Positions 33,825 to 40,761 of a DNA stretch of 64,000 bases are shown one piece after another. Source of the DNA: CAZCDS01 sp964497585 (GTDB taxonomy: Bacteria; Desulfobacterota; Desulfomonilia; Desulfomonilales; Desulfomonilaceae); NCBI GenBank assembly GCA_964497585.1, contig CAZCDS010000014.1, forward strand, positions 1-64,000, read 5' to 3'. Position 1 is the stretch's first letter. Each line of letters starts with the position of its first letter. The notes beneath the pieces were generated by a model. That model was not told the origin of the DNA. It did not search any database and saw only the letters and a program-made list of their open reading frames with translations. The position numbers and the translations under genes were made by a program.

Positions 33825-34949
33825 TCACAGAATCGCCTCACCCATCTTGATCTGTTTTCGGCGGGCCACGTTTCCCGCGATCGTACTGATGAACGTCAGG
33901 TCCTTCGTGAGCGTGGCCAGTTCCTGTGATGGCTCCAGCTCCACACTTGAGATGAGCGCTTCATACCCGGACAGGAAGCGCCGAACCAGATCCCTTCCCG
34001 CGAGCAGAAGCGAGGTGAACTCTTCGTGCCCGGGCCTGTCGAGCATTTGAGCTGTCTCGTACGCGATGATCCTCGCCTCATGAGCGAGGTACTGGAGCCT
34101 GCCGAGCGACTCTTTGAGCGGATCGTCCGCGGGGATGCCCTGAACTCTGACCAGCTCCGCTAGAAGCTGCAATTGATGTTGCATCGCGCCGCACGCCGGT
34201 CCCATGAGGACCGTGTCCTCGACTTCCCGGAACGGTTTAACGATTGCTTCGTACGCCTCCCCTTCCCTCCCGAGCAGATGTGACACGGGAACCCGCACGT
34301 CGGAAAGCGTGATCGATCCATGGGGAGAGGGTCTCAGGACATCGAGTTCCATGGGACCGGAACGCGAAAGCCCCGGCGAATCCGCAGGGACGAGCACTGC
34401 GCTGAGCCGTTTCCGGTCTCCTTCGCTGCCAGTAACCGCGATGACGATGAAGAGGTCCGCGATGGGACCGTTCGTAAGGTATGTTTTATCCCCCTTAATT
34501 ATATAATTATGACCCTCAATGCGGGCGGTTGTCGTGAGGTGCTTCGGATGAGCGCCGGTCCTCGGTTCCGACGCGGCGAGAGAAGCCGTAATCCGGCCGG
34601 AAGCCATTTGCGGAAGGAATTCCTGCCGCTGCTCCGCGGTCCCGAACCCGGCGATGAGAAACCGTGCCACAATCTGATGCAGAGCCACGGAAAGCCCCAT
34701 TCCGAGGCTTCCTCCATGGCCGACGAGCGCTTCCCCTGCCACGACCAAAGAGAGATAATCCCCGCCCCGCCCATTGTATTCTTCAGGCACGCCCACGCCG
34801 AGCAGACCGGCCTGTCCCATGGCCCGCCAGACGTCCCAGGGGAACTCCGAGGAAGTGCTCAGACCCTCACGCGTGGCAATCCGCTCACGTGCGAACCTGC
34901 CCACCTCTTCACGAAGCCTCTCTAGCTCATCGGTCAGCGCGGTGGCCAT
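33825..34949 (-). CDS. Acyl-CoA dehydrogenase-like protein, atypical C-terminus
   Basis: 374 residues from the ATG at 34949, preceded by GGGGGAAAAG; the longer frame has no support. The N-terminal and middle ACAD domains are clear (VGVPEEYNGRGGDYLSLV, SLAASEPRTGAHPKHLTTTA, KTYLTNGP). The C-terminal bundle is divergent: the GGYGxxE and IxEGT motifs that carry the base and FAD contacts are missing, and the chain ends GNVARRKQIKMGEAIL. It may act in a heteromeric pair, as some bacterial ACADs do, or have another activity on CoA esters. Confidence 0.82.
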   Translation of the reverse strand: MATALTDELERLREEVGRFARERIATREGLSTSSEFPWDVWRAMGQAGLLGVGVPEEYNGRGGDYLSLVVAGEALVGHGGSLGMGLSVALHQIVARFLIAGFGTAEQRQEFLPQMASGRITASLAASEPRTGAHPKHLTTTARIEGHNYIIKGDKTYLTNGPIADLFIVIAVTGSEGDRKRLSAVLVPADSPGLSRSGPMELDVLRPSPHGSITLSDVRVPVSHLLGREGEAYEAIVKPFREVEDTVLMGPACGAMQHQLQLLAELVRVQGIPADDPLKESLGRLQYLAHEARIIAYETAQMLDRPGHEEFTSLLLAGRDLVRRFLSGYEALISSVELEPSQELATLTKDLTFISTIAGNVARRKQIKMGEAIL

Positions 34950-35212
34950 GCGACTTTTCCCCCGGTCAATAACGAATTCCCGTGGAGTCCCCCCTGAAGG
35001 ACTATCTCTGAGGTTGTCCGCTCTTCCCGGTACGTCCATCAGGATTACGATCCTGGTAGTCTACCCTCTTTTCCTCGAAACAGCAAGCAGAACCGATCAC
35101 AGGAACATTTTCGTTGCTCAGAGCCAAATTTTCGGCTTGCCTATCTGACCATGACCCGTCTATTATGAGGATTGGGTGAGGTGAAATTTTGGGTATCAAT
35201 GGCTGCGTGATT
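34950..35212. other. Boundary region before the accessory island
   Basis: No gene found. It separates the minus-strand catabolic genes from the first dnaB fragment. Confidence 0.35.
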
Positions 35213-35334
35213 GGCGAGGCCGAGATCATCGTCGGTAAACGGCGGAACGGCCCCATCGGCAGGGTGCTGCCCATTTCAACGCGGGCTGGTCCACGTTCCT
35301 CCCGATGAGCAATCGGGAAGAGGAGGAAATGTGA
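35213..35334 (+). pseudogene. dnaB: dnaB 3'-end fragment, copy 1
   Basis: Reads GEAEIIVGKRRNGPIGRV, the DnaB C-terminal motif (compare AEIIIGKQRNGPIGTV in E. coli). One frameshift near 35266 follows, after which the other frame gives AHFNAGWSTFLPMSNRE and a stop at 35332-35334. Only the last 40 codons of the gene are present. Confidence 0.85.
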
Positions 35335-35405
35335 ACCACAGAGATGACGGGGTGGCATTACCGTCCATCGCATCCCGGAACTGAAGTTTAGGAGGATTAT
35401 GAGAC

Positions 35406-36056
35406 ATGGCCATCATACCACCTTCTCTCCAGCAGATATTCGAGCCAATTAAGGAGCAGGTGCTCCTGCTGATACTTCATTGGACCGTCTATCAGACATT
35501 GTTCAACCGATCAGGAAAACGATTCAAGATGCTACAGTCCTGTGATGAGGCTTCGTTCTGGTGCATACAAACTGCGCTTGAAACTGAAATACTCATGTCA
35601 ATGAGCCGGCTTGCAGATTCACCCGGCAGCGGCATGAAGAAGCACCTGTGTTTTGAAGCGCTGCATCAGGAGATCACTAAGTGTGGACAGGGGGCGTTGG
35701 CGAAGAAACTAAGGAAGGCCAGGAAGGATATCCGAAGAGAGCTCGCCGGACTTAAAGAACATCGCGACACCCGCTTGGCTCATAATGCCCGGCGAATATT
35801 CAAGAATCCAAGCCCAATCAAGCACTCTATCACCGCCAAGATGATTCAACAAGCGATCTCTTCCTTCGAGGAATACATGGCCACATTCGAGAATCACTTT
35901 AGCCCCGATACTGAGTTCAAGTACGAAGCAGGCTTATTCGACCGCGGGGAGGGACTCGTCCATGTGGTTAAGAATGGCTTGCGATTTCGCGAGATGGTAA
36001 ACGAAGGAGTCATTGATCACAGGGAGACTCGGAAGGGGGCGTGGGCCGATGCCTGA
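35406..36056 (+). CDS. AbiU2/HEPN-like protein
   Basis: 216 residues; GGAGG at 35391-35395 lies ten bases upstream. All-helical, with RLADSPG near residue 70 and an R120-x5-H126 pair in KEHRDTRLAHNARR, which fits the HEPN nuclease motif (R-x4-6-H) and the AbiU2 group of phage-abortive proteins. HEPN proteins usually cleave RNA. The stop codon lies inside the second dnaB fragment, so the last few residues (WADA) come from that repeat. The gene stands alone between dnaB fragments 1 and 2. Family assignment is from motifs, not a search. Confidence 0.7.
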   Translation: MAIIPPSLQQIFEPIKEQVLLLILHWTVYQTLFNRSGKRFKMLQSCDEASFWCIQTALETEILMSMSRLADSPGSGMKKHLCFEALHQEITKCGQGALAKKLRKARKDIRRELAGLKEHRDTRLAHNARRIFKNPSPIKHSITAKMIQQAISSFEEYMATFENHFSPDTEFKYEAGLFDRGEGLVHVVKNGLRFREMVNEGVIDHRETRKGAWADA

Positions 36057-36176
36057 GTCGGCAAAGAACGTAACGGCCCGATCGGCACGGTTCGAGCGCA
36101 CTTCAACGCATCCTGGTCCAGGTTCCTCCCGATGAGCAATCGTGAGGATGAGCCGCAAAGGATGGAGCCGTTTTGA
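36046..36176 (+). pseudogene. dnaB: dnaB 3'-end fragment, copy 2
   Basis: After a stop (TGA at 36052) the frame reads VGKERNGPIGTVRAHFNASW then SRFLPMSNRED and ends at TGA 36174-36176. This is the best-kept match to the DnaB end (E. coli GTVRLTFNGQWSRF). It overlaps the end of the HEPN-like gene by 11 bases and runs up to the ribosome site of the next gene. Confidence 0.85.
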
Positions 36177-36195
36177 AGCTCCGGAAGGGATCGTC

Positions 36196-37515
36196 GTGAG
36201 CCCTCCGAAAAACGAAAAGACAAAGAGAATCCTTGTGTTTGGCCAACCGGCCGCATATGACCAATACGAGCACGATCTCGCAGAAGTGGCCGGACGATCT
36301 GTCGAATGGTGCGATGATCCCGATTACGGCATGCTAGATGATCTGCACAAGTATGAGGTTGTCATCCTCGACTATTCGGCCTTTCGGCTTGGTGACAAGA
36401 TACTGGAAGACCAAGCCGATGGTTTCTGGCGCATGTTGCTTTATGCAGCCGAGGGCACTTGGTTCTGTTTTCTACATTATCACGAGACGGTGCCGGGCGA
36501 TCCGATTCCTGGCGATCGGCATCTTAACAGATACACGTTCGATCACCTGGCACGATTTCAGTTGGGCTTGCGTATCCTGAATGCAGTGGACATCACGGCG
36601 CGGCGTGCGAAGCACGCGTTCAGAGGGTTGGACCTCGGCCGCACAATGCGCCACTTTACCGAATTCCTCCGCCAGTGGGGATCATCCTTCAATTATTTTA
36701 AGCAGGATTTCAAGGGGGAGTTTCACCAACTCATTTGCCCGGGCCCTGGAAAGGGAACTGCTCAAGCCTTCGCGCTGAACGCCGGACGCGGCAAGGTGCT
36801 CTTCCTTCCGTTCCACCTCGATTTCCAGCGACTCGAAGCCATGGGAGACGGCCTGAAGCAACTCATCCGAAGCGTGATCAACTACAAGGAGAGTTCCTTG
36901 GCGTTTCCGGATTGGGCAGCGGAGCCCGTCTTTCCAGGGGAACTGAAGCTCTATAAAAAGCTGAAAGAAGCTGAGGACAAAGCGCAGAAAATCAAGCGTG
37001 ATTTGCAGCCATTTGAGTCGCTCAAACAAATAATCTTTGCCCGTGAATACGATTTCGAGGATCGGGTCCCTCAGTTCATCAGCGATCAGCTGAACATGAA
37101 GACGAGACGCGATGAGACGTTCAAGGAAGATTTCTGGCTGGTCGACGACGATGGTAAGGATATTGCCATTGGAGAGTGCAAGACCTTTGATCGCGCTGCA
37201 AAGAATACGGCAGTCATGAGTGCGGAATTCCACAGGGCCCAAAACAACAAGGATAGCAACTTTCCGGCGTTTACCATCGTCAATGCCAACTTGCGGGCCT
37301 CCTCATGGGACGACAAGACTACGCCGATCGATCACAACATCTGTGTTTTGGCTCAGGAACGTAAGGTTCTCCTTCTCCGCATAGAGGATCTCGTCTATTT
37401 CGCCTATTGGATTCAAGAGGGGAAGCTGAAGCCTGAACAGCTAATCCACTACATTTGCGAAAAAAGCGGATGGCTGGAAGTCACCAAGAACGGCGATCTC
37501 GAGCTACACCCGTGA
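36196..37515 (+). CDS. Putative defence protein: N-terminal alpha/beta domain plus PD-(D/E)XK-like nuclease
   Basis: 439 residues from the GTG at 36196, chosen because GGAAGGGA lies just before it; the longer frame starts inside the dnaB fragment. Residues 1-235 form an alpha/beta domain (KRILVFGQPAAYDQ, EVVILDYSAF, WFCFLHYHE, GKVLFLPFHLD) that resembles class I glutamine-amidotransferase/ThuA-type folds without an obvious catalytic Cys. A coiled coil follows (about 248-275). The C-terminal part carries D312 (EDFWLV), then IAIGECK with E327-x-K329, the PD-(D/E)XK nuclease pattern. The layout, a sensor-like domain fused to a nuclease, fits a phage-defence effector (inference). Confidence 0.65.
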   Translation: MSPPKNEKTKRILVFGQPAAYDQYEHDLAEVAGRSVEWCDDPDYGMLDDLHKYEVVILDYSAFRLGDKILEDQADGFWRMLLYAAEGTWFCFLHYHETVPGDPIPGDRHLNRYTFDHLARFQLGLRILNAVDITARRAKHAFRGLDLGRTMRHFTEFLRQWGSSFNYFKQDFKGEFHQLICPGPGKGTAQAFALNAGRGKVLFLPFHLDFQRLEAMGDGLKQLIRSVINYKESSLAFPDWAAEPVFPGELKLYKKLKEAEDKAQKIKRDLQPFESLKQIIFAREYDFEDRVPQFISDQLNMKTRRDETFKEDFWLVDDDGKDIAIGECKTFDRAAKNTAVMSAEFHRAQNNKDSNFPAFTIVNANLRASSWDDKTTPIDHNICVLAQERKVLLLRIEDLVYFAYWIQEGKLKPEQLIHYICEKSGWLEVTKNGDLELHP

Positions 37516-37621
37516 CGTCGAAGGTTCAGCCGCGCCTCCAAGCGATCACCAGCCTGATCAACGACGTCGCAGCTTTGTACCTACCTTGCGGCGGTCCGTT
37601 TCTTGCCAGAGGAGGTAACGA

Positions 37622-39874
37622 ATGAGACCGAGTCTCCCTCGTTCACGAACGCTCCTCCCGCAGATAGTGTCTCTGATCATGCTGACGCTTGGTGTGGTCT
37701 CATGGGCGTGTCTGTATGCCTACGCAGAGGCAACAGCGGACAAGACGCCCATCACCGTCGAAGAGATGGAAGCAGAATGGACTGCTGCAATCAAGGAGAA
37801 GCGTCCGTTCAAGATTGAAAATCGCATTATCGAGGGCCGGAAAGCAGGAATGGACAGTGGGACCGTGACCCCGCTCGACTACCTCAATAGCAGGTGGGTG
37901 GAAGAAGGCCCGGGGATCACGCTGATCCGCTGTGAGATCAAAGGCGATGTCGATTTCGTAAAGCACGCGCGGCCGGTGAGTGAAGTCCGGCATTTCCTTG
38001 GCGACGAGGCGCTCATGCATGTGAAGAGCATTCTCGCCAAACGTGTAGCGGTAATTGTGAAGGAAATCAAAATGGAGTTTTGCTCTGTTACGGGGTCGCT
38101 CAGAGCCAGTGCAGGTGAAAGCCCATTGCTGTTTCCGGACGCCGTCACAGTTTTTCAAAAGTGGATTCATTTCAGTTCGAAGGTAGGCGGAAAGGCATAT
38201 TTTGCGGGTTCCAACTTCGGCGGATCGGCAGATTTTAGTAATGCCGACTTCCGCGGACGCGTGTCTTTTGGTCTTACGAGGTTCGGCGGAAGGGCAGACT
38301 TCGGCTTGACCGAATTCGACCGATCGCCAATTTTTGGTTTTGCCACGTTCGACGGAGAGGCGTCTTTTTCTTACGCGAAGTTCGAGGGAGGGGCAGGTTT
38401 TGTTCGTACCGAGTTCGGCGGATGGGTGAGTTTTGCTAACGCCAAGTTCGGGGGTGGTGCAAATTTTCGTATGGCCAAGTTCGGGGGAAGGGCAGAATTT
38501 AGTTCCACCGAGTTCGGCGGATGGGTGAGTTTTGCTAACGCCAAGTTCGGGGGAAGGGCAGAATTTAGTTCCACTGAGTTCGGCGGAGAGGCAACCTTTG
38601 CGGGAACACATTTTCCTGCCGGACTAGATGCGAAATTGGCACAATTCCGGGATGCTGCCCTATTCTCAGGTGCGTTGTTCAAGGGCGATATCGACTTCGG
38701 AGGAGTCGACTTCCGTGGGCACGTCGACTTCAGTGGGAGCCGTTTTGCGGCAGGCAGCCTGCGGGTGAAAACGCCGGTGAATTTCAATCTGTGTACGTTT
38801 CGCAGTAAGACAGACTTCACCAATGCGAGATTTCAGGAACCTGCGATCTTCAGCTCGTCCGTGATCCAGTCTGCGTTGTATTTCGACAATGTGAGATTCG
38901 AAGACGATCTGGACCTTTCCGGGGTACTCCTGGGGAACCATGGGGCGCTGAGTTTTGTGGGCGCCCGATGTGAGGACATCTTCTTTGGCGTTTCCAAGCC
39001 TACCACACCGAAAAAGATAGAAAACGTTCATCCTGCAGTCGAGCGGGCGAAGATAACAAGAGGTCAACCGCTCTACGAAGAACTCGTTCCCGGGTGCAGC
39101 ATTGACCTGACCGGAGGATTCTACGCACGATTGCTGTTCCTTGCATGGAGCAAGCTTCGGCCAGCCGTCGAGCAGAGCCTCATCAGGATGGGCTTCAACA
39201 CAGTCGACTCCAAAGGCACGAAAGCCCAACAAAATGACATCAAAGGGAAAACATCAGAGAGTCAACAAGAGGGACGCACAGGCCGAAAGCCTGCCGACGA
39301 GTTCGTCCAAGAGCAGAAGGAAAGGCAGAACGCGGCTATTGCCGCACTGAGGCGGCTGGCAAAGAACTACCAGGAGTTTGGTTCCAAGGCTGACGCGATA
39401 GCGTCGTACAAGTTTTACCGAGAGAAGCGAATGCAATACCAAGGGACTTACCTGGACTGGTTCATCTGGGCTACGACCGGCTTTGGCGCTGACAAGTCAC
39501 GCCTGCTCTATTGGTTCCTCGGTTTCTGGCTCATCCCCTGGTTTCTGGGATATTGGCGCCAAGGGGTGATCGTGGCCGCAGACAAGGACGATGATTACCC
39601 CAATGACACACTCTGTCACTGGGTGGAATCGCTCGGCGGATCTGTATTGCTCAGGCGACTTCGTATGGTCGGGTTTTCCCTCTGGTTTTCTTTCAACATG
39701 TTTGTCCCAGGGATCGAGGTCGTTGGGTACAAACGCTGGGAATCATGCACTGACAAGATTCATAAGTACATACTGATTCGGTACAACACACTTGCCACGC
39801 TGCAACGCATCGGCGGTTGGCTCCTGATCCCCATCGCAATCGCCGCGTTCAGTGGGCTGTTCCAAGTCCGATAG
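37622..39874 (+). CDS. Membrane pentapeptide-repeat protein
   Basis: 750 residues; AGAGGAGGTAA precedes the ATG. A signal or anchor helix (about residues 13-35) is followed by a lead region and then roughly 25 pentapeptide repeats between residues 185 and 450, of the Phe-centred type (FGGRAEFSSTEFGGWVSFAN). Two near-identical 25-residue blocks within it show recent duplication. After a charged coil (about 555-600) come hydrophobic helices near 640 and at the C-terminus. The right-handed beta-helix would sit on one side of the membrane. Similar repeat proteins with C-terminal channels exist, but the role here is unknown. Confidence 0.8.
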   Translation: MRPSLPRSRTLLPQIVSLIMLTLGVVSWACLYAYAEATADKTPITVEEMEAEWTAAIKEKRPFKIENRIIEGRKAGMDSGTVTPLDYLNSRWVEEGPGITLIRCEIKGDVDFVKHARPVSEVRHFLGDEALMHVKSILAKRVAVIVKEIKMEFCSVTGSLRASAGESPLLFPDAVTVFQKWIHFSSKVGGKAYFAGSNFGGSADFSNADFRGRVSFGLTRFGGRADFGLTEFDRSPIFGFATFDGEASFSYAKFEGGAGFVRTEFGGWVSFANAKFGGGANFRMAKFGGRAEFSSTEFGGWVSFANAKFGGRAEFSSTEFGGEATFAGTHFPAGLDAKLAQFRDAALFSGALFKGDIDFGGVDFRGHVDFSGSRFAAGSLRVKTPVNFNLCTFRSKTDFTNARFQEPAIFSSSVIQSALYFDNVRFEDDLDLSGVLLGNHGALSFVGARCEDIFFGVSKPTTPKKIENVHPAVERAKITRGQPLYEELVPGCSIDLTGGFYARLLFLAWSKLRPAVEQSLIRMGFNTVDSKGTKAQQNDIKGKTSESQQEGRTGRKPADEFVQEQKERQNAAIAALRRLAKNYQEFGSKADAIASYKFYREKRMQYQGTYLDWFIWATTGFGADKSRLLYWFLGFWLIPWFLGYWRQGVIVAADKDDDYPNDTLCHWVESLGGSVLLRRLRMVGFSLWFSFNMFVPGIEVVGYKRWESCTDKIHKYILIRYNTLATLQRIGGWLLIPIAIAAFSGLFQVR

Positions 39875-40043
39875 GCGGTTGGGGGCCGGCGGGCTAGCAG
39901 GGCTCCTGTTAGTCCGGCCGCAGCCTTGGGAATGCAGGAAAAAGGCGAGGAGAGTACATCCAACTCGAAACAGGCCCTATTTTCGTTTCTGATGTCTGCG
40001 ATCAGTCGGCGAAGAGATGGGGTAAACGTCCCATACCTGATGA

Positions 40044-40244
40044 TTACCGTTCTTCCTCGCCTTGGATGGCCTGATCAATCACATGATTGGTTTCCTCAAC
40101 TACGTCAATCGCTTCCGTCAGAGCGGCTATCTCGGTACTGAGCCGCTCTCTCATCGGCACCAAGAGAAAACCGAGCGAAGAGACGAGGCTCTTGAGATGA
40201 AGGAGCAATTCGCGGTTCACCTCTACAGGATCCTTCTTGGCCAT
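40044..40244 (-). CDS. Small helical protein
   Basis: 66 residues from the ATG at 40244 with GGAGG eight bases upstream; an ATG at 40259 is possible. It is charged and helix-rich (LLHLKSLVSSLGFLLVPMRE, then ALTEAIDVVEETNHVIDQAI), suggesting a coiled-coil adaptor. It runs opposite to the other island genes and ends about 170 bases from the pentapeptide gene. No family recognised. Confidence 0.5.
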   Translation of the reverse strand: MAKKDPVEVNRELLLHLKSLVSSLGFLLVPMRERLSTEIAALTEAIDVVEETNHVIDQAIQGEEER

Positions 40245-40410
40245 TGCTGAATCCTCCATGACCCAGGGAGGTTAGCATCTGGATGGGGGTTATGGGCGAG
40301 AGATGATATTCCTTATCGAGGATACCCCACCCCAAACCCCTTGGCAAGAAAAAAGTGGGCTCCTGGCGCGGTTTTTGGGCCTGTGCGAATGCGGGGCTAT
40401 CGGGTAAGGC

Positions 40411-40614
40411 GCGGAGGTGTTGCTGTTCATCTATCGGGACGAGGTCCGTAATAAGAGACCGGACATCCCGTAGATGGGCGAGGCGGAGATCATCGTCGCC
40501 AAAGAGCGGAACGGCCCGATCGGCCCGGTTCGCGCGCATCTCAACGCACCATGGACCACGTTCCTCCCGATGAGCAATCGAGAGAATGATCCCGCAGGCC
40601 TAAATCCACCGTGA
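40411..40614 (+). pseudogene. dnaB: dnaB 3'-end fragment, copy 3
   Basis: The longest copy: 68 codons in one frame with a single internal TAG. It reads VLLFIYRDEVRNKRPDIP, stop, MGEAEIIVAKERNGPIGPV, then AHLNAPWTTFLPMSNREN and TGA at 40612. The FIYRDEV segment is the DnaB motif upstream of the C-terminal end. No other part of dnaB is in the window. Confidence 0.88.
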
Positions 40615-40761
40615 TGAGCAGCAGTATCCAGCACCGGGCGACTGTGTTGCTCGGTGCCTCCACGGCTGACGGTTCTTCTCTTCTTGGTGTCTTTGTGACT
40701 TTATGGTGGATACTTCTTCTCTTCGCGGCGCCCTGTTGGTTGAGGGCTTCCCTGCATGGGT

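Noticed and set aside
36142..36195. Upstream GTG start of the nuclease-motif gene
   Set aside because: The extension is translated dnaB fragment in another frame, and the GTG at 36196 has a proper ribosome site.
40105..40539. 144-codon minus-strand frame overlapping dnaB copy 3
   Set aside because: It is the complement of the dnaB fragment and of the small helical gene's frame; no independent support.
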